NCBI RefSeq assembly: GCF_900105755.1
Contig: NZ_FNTQ01000001.1
Location: 6,634,001-6,698,000, forward strand
Length of the DNA stretch: 64,000 bases
Direction of reading: 5' to 3'
Origin: Streptomyces sp. Ag109_O5-10
GTDB lineage: Bacteria > Actinomycetota > Actinomycetes > Streptomycetales > Streptomycetaceae
Part shown: positions 32,411-40,780 of the stretch, piece by piece
How positions within the stretch are numbered: position 1 is the first letter of the stretch
Layout of the letters: each line of letters begins with the position of its first letter
Notes under the pieces: generated by a model
Told to the model about the DNA's origin: nothing
Databases searched by the model: none
What the model saw: only the letters and a program-made list of their open reading frames with translations
Position numbers and translations under genes: made by a program

Positions 32411-35400
32411 GTGGTCGACCTCAACCCCCTGCACTACGTCAGCAAGTTCAACCACATGTTCGGCGACTCGGTCGCCAGTGGTCTTGAGTTCCTGGGCATC
32501 TCGGACCCGGCGGTGGATCCGGACGGGGTGCGTGAGATCGCAAAGAAGTGGCGGCAGTTGGCCGACGGGCTGGACGACGCCGCCACCGCGGCGGAGCGTG
32601 CCCTGCGAGGCGTGGAGTGGGAAGGCAGGGCCGCCAAGGCGTTCGGCAAGCGCTCCAAGGCAGCGCGTAAGCAGGCCACCGAGATGGCGCACGCGCTGCG
32701 CGAGGGTGCCAAGGCCCTGGACGACTTCGCGGACAAGGCCCACGAACTGCTGTCCGAGATCGGCGTGATGCTCGCGCAGATAGCCGAGTTCGAGATCGCG
32801 GGCCTGGCGCTGTCGGTGCTGACCGCGGGCGCCTCGGACGTGGCCGCCACCCTGATGGCGGGGGAGCGGGCGCTGAAGGTGGTGGCGCTGGTCGGGCGGA
32901 TCGAGGAGGAGGGCACCGTCCTCGGCACCGCCATGCGCGAGATCATGGAGGTCATCCGCGGGGTGGAGCGGGCGCTGAAGGCGCTCAAGGAGATCCGCGC
33001 CGTCGCCGAGGTCGCCAAGCTGGCCAAACAGGGCGCAGCCTTCTCCGCGTTCACCACCCTGCTGGAGGACCCGGGCGCGTTCAAGGACCCGGAGAAACTG
33101 GCCGGCATCCTCGCCGAGGGCGCGGTGATGGGCGTCGGGTTCGGGATGCTGGGCAAGGCGCTCGGCAAGGGGCTGAAGGCACTGGGGCCGGCGGCCCTGG
33201 CCCGGCTCGGCAAGTCGATGGGGCTGGACTGCGCCGCGTTCGAGCGGCTGAAGTTGAACCCCGGCTTCAACAAGCTGCCCGCCTCGATCCGCAACATGGT
33301 CAAGATGTTCGTGCGGGACCCGATCGACGTGGCCACCGGCGACATGGCCCTGCCCCGCACCGACGTGATCCTCCCAGGCGTGTTGCCGCTGGTCCTGGAG
33401 CGCACGCACATATCGTCCTACCGTCATGGTGGCTGGTTCGGGCCCAGTTGGGCCTCCACCCTCGACCAGCGCGTCCAAGCGGACGAGGAGGGCTTCGTCT
33501 ACGCGACCGCGGACGGCGCACGTCTCTGCTTCCCGGTCCCTGCCCCCGACACCGGTGAACCCGTCCGACCGGACACCCCCGGCTCACGCCTCCTGTTGTC
33601 CTGGGACACCGAGACCGACGGCGGTATCCGCGTCCACGACCCCGACACGGGCCTGGACCACGTTTTCCACAGCCCGGTGCCCGCTGCCGACGGCACGGCC
33701 GTCGACCTGCCGTTGCAGTACATCCAGGACCGCAACGGCAACCGCGTCACCGTCGAGTACAAGACGGGCGACATCCCCGGGGCCGTCGTGCACTCCGGCG
33801 GTTACCGCATCGTTCTCGACCACAACCCCGCCCGGTCCCGCATCACCGGCCTGCGGCTCACCGATCCGGCCCGCCCGGACCGGTCCGGCACCACCCTGGT
33901 CACCTTCGGCTACGACGAACACGGTCACCTCACCGAGGAGACCAACTCCTCCGGTCTGCCACTGCGTTACACCTACGACCCCGAAGGCCGCATCACCTCC
34001 TGGACCGACCGCAACGACACGACCTACTGGTACCGGTACGACGACCAAGGTCGAGTCACGGACACCGGCGGCACCGGAGGTGCCCTGGCCTCCACCCTCG
34101 CGTACGACGAGGAGTCACGCACGACCCGCGTCCGTGACTCCCTCGGCCACGTCCGTACCTACGAGCACAACGCGGCACTGCGCCTGATCCGGGAAACGGA
34201 CCCGCTCGGCAACTCCACCTGCCAGGAATGGGACGAGGACCTCCAACTCGTCTCGGTGACGGACCCGCTCGGCCGCACCATTCGCTACGAACGAGACGAG
34301 AACGGACGTATCGTTTCCGCCGTCCGGCCGGACGGCCGGACGGCCCAAGTCGCCTACGGCGCCCTCGGCCTGCCGGCGACCGTCATCGGCACGGACGGCA
34401 GGCAGTGGGACTGCGCATACGACGAGCGCGGGAATCTGACCTCTGCCACAGCTCCGTCGGGAGCCGTGAAGAAGTCCACCTACGACCGCGCCGGCCGCCT
34501 CACCGGCGTCACCGACGCTCTCGGCGACACCACTCGCATCCAGTCCAACGCCGCCGGAGTTCCCGAACGCATCATCGACCCGTGTGGAGCATCGACCCGA
34601 TACGCCCTTGACGCGTTCGGTCGCCCCGTCACGCTCACCGATCCCCTCGGCAATGTGACGCGTCTGGAGTGGACCACCGACGGGAAGCCGGTCCGCCGCA
34701 CCGCCGCAGACGGCACCACCGAGTCGTGGACATACGACGCCGAGGGAAACCGCATCGGCCACACCGACGCCACGGGGGCCGTCTCCCGCTTCGAGTACAC
34801 GTACTTCGATCGGTTGTCGGCGCGTACCGGCCCGGACGGTGTTCGGTACACCTTCGCCTACGACACCGAGCTGCGCCTGATCGAGGTCACCAACCCTCAA
34901 GGGCTGACCTGGTCGTACGCATACGACCCCGCCGGACGGCTGGTCACGGAGACAGATTTCGACGGCCGCACGCTGACCTACACTTACGATGCCGCGGGCC
35001 AGCTCACCAGCCGTACCAACGTGCTCGGTGAGACGATCCGCTTCGAACGGGACGAACTGGGCCGGACCATCCGCAAGGACGTCGGTGGCCAGGAGACCAC
35101 CTACGCCTACGACCTGACCGATCAGCTTGCCCAGGCCACCGGTCCGGACGGCACGACCCTCACGCTGCTCAACGACCGTGACGGACGCCTGAGCTCGGAG
35201 ACGGTCAACGGGCGGACCCAGACCTACACCTACGACATCCTGGGCCGCCGGACCAGCCGCACCACCCCCGCCGGCGCCACCACCACCTGGTCCTACGATG
35301 CCACGGGCCGCCCCACCGGGATGTGGGTCTCCGGCCGCAGCATCGACTTCACCTACGACGAAGCAGGCCGGGAACGGACGTGTCGCATCGGTGAGGCGGT

Positions 35401-36850
35401 CACCCTTGAGCACGGCTTCGACCCCCTTGGCCGCCTGACCACCCAGTCGGTGACCCGAGCGGACGGCCGTTCGCTGCAACACCGCGCCTACACCTACCGT
35501 CCCGACGGACATCTGACCGCCATCGACGATCAGCTCGACGGCCCCCGGCACTTCGACGTCGGCCCGACCGGCCGCGTCACCGCGGTCCACGCCCACAACT
35601 GGACCGAGACCTACGCCTACGACCACGCCGGCAACCAGACACACGCCACGTGGCCCGACCGACACCCCGGCCACGAGGCCACGGGCACCCGCACTTACAC
35701 CGGTACCCGGATCACCCGCGCGGGCAACGTCCGCTATGAACACGACGCCCTCGGCCGTATCACCCTGCGCCAGAAGATCCGCCTGTCCCGTAAACCCGAC
35801 ACCTGGCACTACCAGTGGGATGCGGAAGACCGCCTCGCCCAGGTCACCACCCCCGACGGGACCCGATGGCGCTACACCTACGACCCCCTGGGCCGCCGCA
35901 TCGCCAAACTCCGCCTCGCGACGGACGGCGAAGCCGTCGTGGAGCGAGTCGACTTCACGTGGGACGGCGCGACACTCTGCGAGCAGACCGCGCACTCCGT
36001 CGACCTCCCGAACCCCGTCACCCTCACGTGGGACCACCAGGGCCTCAGACCCATCGCCCAGACCGAACGCATCAACGCGGCCGACGCACCGCAGCAGGAA
36101 ATCGACTCCCGCTTCTTCGCAATCGTCACGGACCTCGTGGGCTCGCCCCGCGAACTCGTCGACGAACAGGGGGACATCGCCTGGCGTGCCCGCAGCACCC
36201 TCTGGGGCGTCACCACCTGGAGCAGCGATGCCACCACCTACACCCCGCTCCGCTTCCCCGGGCAGTACGACGACCCCGAAACCGGCCTCCACTACAACTA
36301 CTTTCGCCACTACGACCCCGAAACCGCCCGCTACCTCACCCCCGACCCCCTCGGTCTCACCCCCGCCCCCAACCCCAACACCTACGTCCACAACCCGCAC
36401 ACCAGGACCGATCCACTCGGTCTTGAAGAGTGCGGCGAGGACCTGATCTCGGTCTACCGCAAACAGACCGACCACCCACTGAGCCAGCGGATTCACATCG
36501 GTCAGAACGGCGAGGTGACGATCACTGGTAAGGGCAAGCTCTATCTGAACATGAGCGGCGACATCAGGCACACGTTGGAATACCGGGGTGACGGCGGCCA
36601 GATCGTCTCCTTCAAGATCTCGGAAGACTACCTGGCCAAGGTCCGTGAATCAGCTCTGCCGCAGAACAAGGACGACCATCCCGACGGTGATGCCTTCAGC
36701 CGTACGGAATGGAAAGGCCTGCTCCAGGAGTACCCGGAAATCTCCGATCCGACCAAGGGGAAGGACCTCTACGGAATCCCGGCCAAGCTCCTCGATGAAC
36801 TCCGCGACAACATCGTCAAGGGCTCCGGACGTGTCGAACAAGAAGGATAG
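32411..36850 (+). CDS. RHS/YD-repeat polymorphic toxin
   Basis: A 1,479-residue multi-domain toxin. Residues 1-130 form a helical WXG100-like region (VEWEGRAAKAFGKRSKAA). A hydrophobic helical stretch (about 115-270) follows, then a DUF6531-type entry (DPIDVATGDMALPRTDV, near 300). About 20 YD repeats (for example YDPEGRITSWTDRND) build the RHS shell to about 1,225. The RHS core LHYNYFRHYDPETARYLTPD (near 1,300) and PLGLEE mark the cleavage point. The last ~140 residues are the toxin proper: VYRKQTDHPLSQRI, GKGKLYLNMSGD, GGQIVSFKISEDYL and a terminal NIVKGSGR. I cannot assign its activity. A probable immunity gene follows 9 bases later. The start is GTG. Confidence 0.93.
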   Translation: MVDLNPLHYVSKFNHMFGDSVASGLEFLGISDPAVDPDGVREIAKKWRQLADGLDDAATAAERALRGVEWEGRAAKAFGKRSKAARKQATEMAHALREGAKALDDFADKAHELLSEIGVMLAQIAEFEIAGLALSVLTAGASDVAATLMAGERALKVVALVGRIEEEGTVLGTAMREIMEVIRGVERALKALKEIRAVAEVAKLAKQGAAFSAFTTLLEDPGAFKDPEKLAGILAEGAVMGVGFGMLGKALGKGLKALGPAALARLGKSMGLDCAAFERLKLNPGFNKLPASIRNMVKMFVRDPIDVATGDMALPRTDVILPGVLPLVLERTHISSYRHGGWFGPSWASTLDQRVQADEEGFVYATADGARLCFPVPAPDTGEPVRPDTPGSRLLLSWDTETDGGIRVHDPDTGLDHVFHSPVPAADGTAVDLPLQYIQDRNGNRVTVEYKTGDIPGAVVHSGGYRIVLDHNPARSRITGLRLTDPARPDRSGTTLVTFGYDEHGHLTEETNSSGLPLRYTYDPEGRITSWTDRNDTTYWYRYDDQGRVTDTGGTGGALASTLAYDEESRTTRVRDSLGHVRTYEHNAALRLIRETDPLGNSTCQEWDEDLQLVSVTDPLGRTIRYERDENGRIVSAVRPDGRTAQVAYGALGLPATVIGTDGRQWDCAYDERGNLTSATAPSGAVKKSTYDRAGRLTGVTDALGDTTRIQSNAAGVPERIIDPCGASTRYALDAFGRPVTLTDPLGNVTRLEWTTDGKPVRRTAADGTTESWTYDAEGNRIGHTDATGAVSRFEYTYFDRLSARTGPDGVRYTFAYDTELRLIEVTNPQGLTWSYAYDPAGRLVTETDFDGRTLTYTYDAAGQLTSRTNVLGETIRFERDELGRTIRKDVGGQETTYAYDLTDQLAQATGPDGTTLTLLNDRDGRLSSETVNGRTQTYTYDILGRRTSRTTPAGATTTWSYDATGRPTGMWVSGRSIDFTYDEAGRERTCRIGEAVTLEHGFDPLGRLTTQSVTRADGRSLQHRAYTYRPDGHLTAIDDQLDGPRHFDVGPTGRVTAVHAHNWTETYAYDHAGNQTHATWPDRHPGHEATGTRTYTGTRITRAGNVRYEHDALGRITLRQKIRLSRKPDTWHYQWDAEDRLAQVTTPDGTRWRYTYDPLGRRIAKLRLATDGEAVVERVDFTWDGATLCEQTAHSVDLPNPVTLTWDHQGLRPIAQTERINAADAPQQEIDSRFFAIVTDLVGSPRELVDEQGDIAWRARSTLWGVTTWSSDATTYTPLRFPGQYDDPETGLHYNYFRHYDPETARYLTPDPLGLTPAPNPNTYVHNPHTRTDPLGLEECGEDLISVYRKQTDHPLSQRIHIGQNGEVTITGKGKLYLNMSGDIRHTLEYRGDGGQIVSFKISEDYLAKVRESALPQNKDDHPDGDAFSRTEWKGLLQEYPEISDPTKGKDLYGIPAKLLDELRDNIVKGSGRVEQEG

Positions 36851-36859
36851 GATCGTGCG

Positions 36860-37423
36860 ATGATCCACAGTGAGGAAAGCGTCGCTGCCGAACTGGACCG
36901 CGTTCGGCAGCGCCCCGCGATCGAGTCGGCTCCACCGGTACTGGCCGCTTTTACTGTCGGTGTCCTCGACGGGAACCCCGAGGAGTACGCGCTACGTGTC
37001 CGTCACGTCCTGTCGGCCGTCCTCCACCTGGCCTGCACGGCTGAGTTCGACGATGAGGATCTGCCGACGGACGAGTTCCCCGCCTGGTTCGTGACGGCCT
37101 CTGTCAGGGACGGTGAGATGCCGCTGCAGGAATTCGTCCGACACGGCCGCGCTGCGTACATGGACCGCAGCGGTGGAGGACCCTGGTCCTTGCAGAACTG
37201 GATCTACCGGTTCGACACGGACGAGGAATCTCGCGGCTGGGAGTTCTGGGACATCGTGCGGGTGGGACCGTCACGGCTCCGCGTCTGGGTCGACAGCTGG
37301 GGGGAATCCTTCTTCGGCTCCCTTGACCTGCTGTGGCTGCTGTACGCGGCCGGTGCCACACAGGTCGAGGGACCGGAAGTTCACAAGGCGGATACGTGGG
37401 CGTCCGAGGTGCGCGGTCAGTGA
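36860..37423 (+). CDS. Probable immunity protein for the RHS toxin
   Basis: A 187-residue acidic, soluble protein of no family I recognise. It is rich in Trp and Asp/Glu in its second half (WSLQNWIYRFDTDEESRGWEFWDIV, with RLRVWVDSWGESFFGSLDLLWLL). It lies 9 bases after the toxin gene. Position, acidity and small size are those of cognate immunity proteins, which bind and block the toxin domain in the producing cell. It ends in a GTGA overlap with the DUF4291 gene. Functional pairing is inferred from context only. Confidence 0.7.
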   Translation: MIHSEESVAAELDRVRQRPAIESAPPVLAAFTVGVLDGNPEEYALRVRHVLSAVLHLACTAEFDDEDLPTDEFPAWFVTASVRDGEMPLQEFVRHGRAAYMDRSGGGPWSLQNWIYRFDTDEESRGWEFWDIVRVGPSRLRVWVDSWGESFFGSLDLLWLLYAAGATQVEGPEVHKADTWASEVRGQ

Positions 37424-38025
37424 GGGATGCATCGCAGAGGCGGATCGTACGGGCGGAATACGCCGACTCCACGGTCGCGGTGTACCAGGCCTACCCGAAG
37501 GAGATCGCTGAACCGGCTTTGCGCGGCGGGACGTTCGTCGCGCCGTTCAAGCGCGAACGCATGACGTGGATCAAACCCTCGTTCCTGTGGATGATGTATC
37601 GCTCCGGCTGGGCCCGGAAGCCGAATCAGGAAAGAATTCTGCGGATCGACTTGGACCGCGCCGGTTTCGAATGGGCGCTGGCACACGCCGCCCTCAGTCA
37701 TTTCCAGCCTGCTGTGCACGAGGACCGGGCTCAGTGGCGAGCGGAGTTTGCCGAGTGCCCGGTGCGTGTGCAGTGGGACCCGGACCGGTCGCTCCATCTG
37801 GAACCGCAGCCATGGCGAGCCATTCAGGTCGGTCTGTCCGGTGAAGCCGTGGACCGCTATGTGGACGACTGGATCGTGGACATAGCGGATGTCACCGATC
37901 TGGCAAGGTCGGTCCACGCCGCTGTACTCGATGGCAGGACTGATGAGGCACTGCGCCGGCTGCCGACTGAGCGTTCATATCCGCTTCCAGAGCGCCTCCG
38001 TCGGCGATTGGGCGCGGACGGATGA
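37420..38025 (+). CDS. DUF4291-family protein
   Basis: A 201-residue DUF4291 protein. Conserved blocks are YQAYPKEIAEPALRGG, RMTWIKPSFLWMMYRSGWA, QERILRIDLDR and VRVQWDPDRSLHLEPQPWRAIQVGLSGEA. The biochemical function of the family is not known to me. It starts with GTG overlapping the stop codon of the preceding immunity-like gene (GTGA), so it is translationally coupled to the toxin-immunity operon. It could be an accessory immunity or toxin-modifying protein, or a passenger; nothing in the sequence decides this. Confidence 0.85.
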   Translation: MRDASQRRIVRAEYADSTVAVYQAYPKEIAEPALRGGTFVAPFKRERMTWIKPSFLWMMYRSGWARKPNQERILRIDLDRAGFEWALAHAALSHFQPAVHEDRAQWRAEFAECPVRVQWDPDRSLHLEPQPWRAIQVGLSGEAVDRYVDDWIVDIADVTDLARSVHAAVLDGRTDEALRRLPTERSYPLPERLRRRLGADG

Positions 38026-38081
38026 CTGGTCCATCGACTTCTGAGCCACTCCTGGAGTCCACATCCGGGCGTCAAACTCCG

Positions 38082-38130
38082 GTGCGGCGTGCGGCGTGCG
38101 GCGTGCGGCGTGCGGCGTGCGGCGTGCGGC
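38082..38130. repeat. Seven perfect copies of GTGCGGC
   Basis: A heptanucleotide microsatellite, seven uninterrupted identical units, lies 57 bases after the DUF4291 stop codon. Such arrays expand and contract by slippage. It is not within a supported gene, so a phase-variation role is not evident. Confidence 0.95.
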
Positions 38131-38233
38131 GAGTCGAGCTCGGATCGCGAGCCGCCCGCTGACCAGTGCGGCTGCCGCACGATCCAGCCGTCGATGGGCT
38201 CGCGAAATGTCGTCTCGCACTGCGGTGGCACCC

Positions 38234-38256
38234 CCCGGCGTACAGCCCGACTCGTC
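38234..38256 (+). other. Right attachment-like repeat (partial rnpB 3' end)
   Basis: A 23-base perfect direct repeat of rnpB positions 31675-31697. After it the sequence diverges (AGCTGTT instead of TGCCGCT), so P1 could not form and this copy is not a working rnpB end. It marks the probable right boundary of the 6.5-kb toxin island. Confidence 0.7.
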
Positions 38257-38519
38257 AGCTGTTGGTGGTCTCTGTCTGTTTAGCTACTGGTCAGGGGCGG
38301 CATTTTTTGGTCGCGACGCTCGGCCGACCCGGTGTGACCCCCGGCGTCGCGGGCCGCGTCGGCCGGATAGCCCGTAGGCGTCCTCCAGTGCCGCATCTGT
38401 CCGGCACGTGTGCACTGCGTCCCGCCTCCCCGCGCACGAACCTGTTGAGACGTGGGTCACAGCGGGGCCGTGTCCGGCGTGTCAGCGGGAAAACGGGTTC
38501 TCTACCGAAGGAGGCTGAT

Positions 38520-39728
38520 GTGGCACGCGATCGGATCGCCCTGGCTGAGGTGCTGGCAGCGGCGGAGGACGCCGCGCCGGTGCGCTCTCTCGATGTCGTG
38601 GCCCACGATCTGCGCGAGCGGTTCGGTGCGCGATACGTGTCGTTCCTGTTCGTCGACGTCGTCGGCCGACGTCTGCTGCGGGTGAGCGAGGAGGCCGCCA
38701 CGCCCCAGGAGCGCCGCGCCGGAGAGGTCCCCTTCGACGACAGCGTCTACGACGAGGTCCTGCGCGTCCAGCGGACGGTGCGGGTGCCGGAGGGCGAGCG
38801 CGGGCACAGGGTGCTCACCCCCGTCACCAACCGCGGCGACGCCATCGGTGTCCTGGAGCTGTTCCTCCCCGATGCCACCCGGGAAGTGCTGGAGCAGATC
38901 GAGGAGGCCGCGCACGCGCTGGCGTACATCATCGTCACCGACCGCCGCTTCACCGACCTCTACCACTGGGGCAACCGCACGACCTCGGTCAGTCTGGCCG
39001 CGGAGATCCAGCGCCAGCTCCTGCCCTCCGCCCCTTCCTGCGAGGCCCCGGAGTTCGCGCTCGCCGGCGCCCTGGTGCCGGCCGCCGACATCGCCGGTGA
39101 CACCTACGACTACACCCTCGACCACGACACCCTGCACCTGTCCGTCACCGACGCCATGGGCCACGACGTCAGCGCCGCACTCATGGCCACTCTGCTGGTC
39201 AACGCCTCCCGCGGCGCCCGCCGTGCCGGGTGCGACCTCGCCGAACAGGCCCGCCGCACCCACGAGGCGCTCCTCGCCCACGGCGGGCAGACCTTCGCCA
39301 CCGGCCAGTTGCTGCGCATCGCCCTGGACGGCACCAGCTTCCAGCTCGTCAACGCCGGCCACCCCTGGCCCCTGCGGCTGCGCGACGGCACGGTCGAAGA
39401 ACTGCGCCTGGCGGTGAACCTGCCGTTCGGCGTCCCCACGCACAAGGGACCGTACCGGGTGCAGAGTTTCGACCTGCGCCCCGGCGACCGGCTCGTGCTG
39501 CACACCGACGGCATGCAGGAACGCGAGGCGAAGAAGGTCGACCTCCCCGGCCTCATCCGTGACACCGCGGCCGAGCACCCGCGCGAGGTGGTGCGTACTC
39601 TGGCCACCGCGGTCACCGACGCCTGGGACGGCCACCCGCAGGACGACGCCACTGTCCTGTGCCTTGACTGGCACGGTCCCCGTGTCCGAAGACCGTCGCG
39701 CGAACGCCACCGCCGACGCCCCGCGTGA
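38520..39728 (+). CDS. GAF-domain SpoIIE-type phosphatase
   Basis: A 402-residue PP2C/SpoIIE phosphatase. An N-terminal GAF-like sensor domain (about 15-150; RFGARYVSFLFVDVVGRRLLR) precedes the phosphatase domain (about 175-390). Metal-binding motifs are PAADIAGDTYDYTL, SVTDAMGHDVSAAL and the final GHPQDDATVLCLDW; FQLVNAGHPWPLRL is also present. It likely dephosphorylates an anti-sigma antagonist in a stress partner-switch. The GTG start at 38520 has AAGGAGG 5 bases upstream. It lies just outside the toxin island, so rnpB would have been its neighbour before insertion. Confidence 0.92.
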   Translation: MARDRIALAEVLAAAEDAAPVRSLDVVAHDLRERFGARYVSFLFVDVVGRRLLRVSEEAATPQERRAGEVPFDDSVYDEVLRVQRTVRVPEGERGHRVLTPVTNRGDAIGVLELFLPDATREVLEQIEEAAHALAYIIVTDRRFTDLYHWGNRTTSVSLAAEIQRQLLPSAPSCEAPEFALAGALVPAADIAGDTYDYTLDHDTLHLSVTDAMGHDVSAALMATLLVNASRGARRAGCDLAEQARRTHEALLAHGGQTFATGQLLRIALDGTSFQLVNAGHPWPLRLRDGTVEELRLAVNLPFGVPTHKGPYRVQSFDLRPGDRLVLHTDGMQEREAKKVDLPGLIRDTAAEHPREVVRTLATAVTDAWDGHPQDDATVLCLDWHGPRVRRPSRERHRRRPA

Positions 39729-39748
39729 GGGCCGGCGGGCGGACCGGG

Positions 39749-40498
39749 CTACACCTGCTTGGCGCCGCCGTCGATGAAGATCTCGGTGCCGGTGATGAAG
39801 CTGGACTGGCCGGTGGCGAGGAAGAGCACGAGGTCGGCGACCTCCTCCGGCCGCCCCATCCGTCCCAGGGGCACGATGCCGGCGAGGGTCTCCCGCAGCT
39901 GCGCCGCCCCTGCCTCGTCCGCCGCGAGACCGTTGAGGCCGGGGGTGGTGATGGGGCCGGGCGAGATGGTGTTGACGCGGATGCCGCGCCCGCTCAGTTC
40001 GTTGGCCCAGGTGCGGGAGAAGGCGCGGATGGCGGCCTTGGAGGCGCCGTAGACACCGAAGGCCGGGTCGCCGGAGACGCCGGCGACGGAGCCCGTGAGG
40101 ATCACGGAGGCGCCGTCGACCAGAAGGGGGAGCGCCTTCTGGACGGTGAAGACGGTGCCCTTCACATTGCTGTCGAAGGTGGTGTCGTAGTGTTCCTCGG
40201 TCATCTGGTCGAGGGGGGCGAACTCGCCGCCGCCGGCGTTGGCGAACAGGACGTCGATCCGGTGTCCGGCGTCGGCGACGGTGGCGTAGAGCCGGTCGAG
40301 GTCGGCCAGGTTCGCGCTGTCGGCCTGTACCGGGGTGACGTTGCCGCCGATCTGCTCGGCCGCCTTGTCCAGGACCTCCTTGCGGCGCCCGGTGATGTAG
40401 ACGTGGGCGCCCTCCCGTGTGAAGCGCTGGGCCGTGGCCAGTCCGATGCCGCTGGTGCCGCCGGTGATGACGACCGTCTTGCCGTCCAGCTGTCCCAT
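39749..40498 (-). CDS. SDR family oxidoreductase
   Basis: A 249-residue classical short-chain dehydrogenase/reductase. The cofactor loop is VVITGGTSGIGLATA, an Arg pair in ITGRRKE favours NADPH, NAGGG follows, and the catalytic residues are in LTGSVAGVSGDPAFGVYGASKAA (Ser, Tyr, Lys). The C-terminus FITGTEIFIDGGAKQV is standard. The substrate is unknown. It is convergent with the phosphatase (20 bases between stops) and lies near an LLM monooxygenase and a MarR regulator. Its upstream region has TTGATTGAAAG, similar to TTGTTGAAAG before the LLM gene, which hints at a shared regulator. Confidence 0.92.
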   Translation of the reverse strand: MGQLDGKTVVITGGTSGIGLATAQRFTREGAHVYITGRRKEVLDKAAEQIGGNVTPVQADSANLADLDRLYATVADAGHRIDVLFANAGGGEFAPLDQMTEEHYDTTFDSNVKGTVFTVQKALPLLVDGASVILTGSVAGVSGDPAFGVYGASKAAIRAFSRTWANELSGRGIRVNTISPGPITTPGLNGLAADEAGAAQLRETLAGIVPLGRMGRPEEVADLVLFLATGQSSFITGTEIFIDGGAKQV

Positions 40499-40708
40499 GA
40501 TGTCGCTCCCGTAATCCGTGGGGACCTCCTCGGCCCCCAGTTCCTTTAACTTTCAATCAACCTAGGAGGAGATAGGTGATGTGTCAACCATCTGGATGAT
40601 ACGTCATCTACTTGGTCGTTCGTCGGCTCAGTGATCCGTCGCGGCGTACGGCCGTGCGTGTGTGTGCTTCGTCGGTGTGTCCGGCTGCCGCATCACGCCG
40701 GGGGTGAA

Positions 40709-40763
40709 GGTGCCGCCCGGGTCAGGCGCGTCCGCACCGGACGCCGATTCCCCCGGCGGCACC
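40709..40763 (-). terminator. Nested hairpin after the LLM monooxygenase gene
   Basis: An outer stem GGTGCCGCCCGGG / CCCCCGGCGGCACC encloses a perfect inner stem GCGTCCG / CGGACGC. It lies 18 bases beyond the stop of the minus-strand gene ending at 40781 and should terminate it. Confidence 0.7.
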
Positions 40764-40780
40764 TGCCGTGGTGCCGGTCG

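Larger units (their letters stand above)
38026..38519. other. Intergenic region at the right edge of the toxin island
   Basis: About 490 bases without a supportable gene. It holds the heptamer array at 38082-38130 and the duplicated rnpB end at 38234-38256. A T-run (CATTTTTTGG near 38304) lies beyond the island edge. The rest shows no recognisable protein on either strand. Confidence 0.6.

Noticed and set aside
31841..33478. Long minus-strand open frame opposite the RHS toxin and rnpB flank
   Set aside because: It is the antisense of the toxin gene, and its codon pattern is a shadow with no protein features.
38082..38130. Heptamer array considered as a CRISPR or iteron origin
   Set aside because: Units are contiguous without spacers, and there are no cas or rep genes or A/T-rich melting region.
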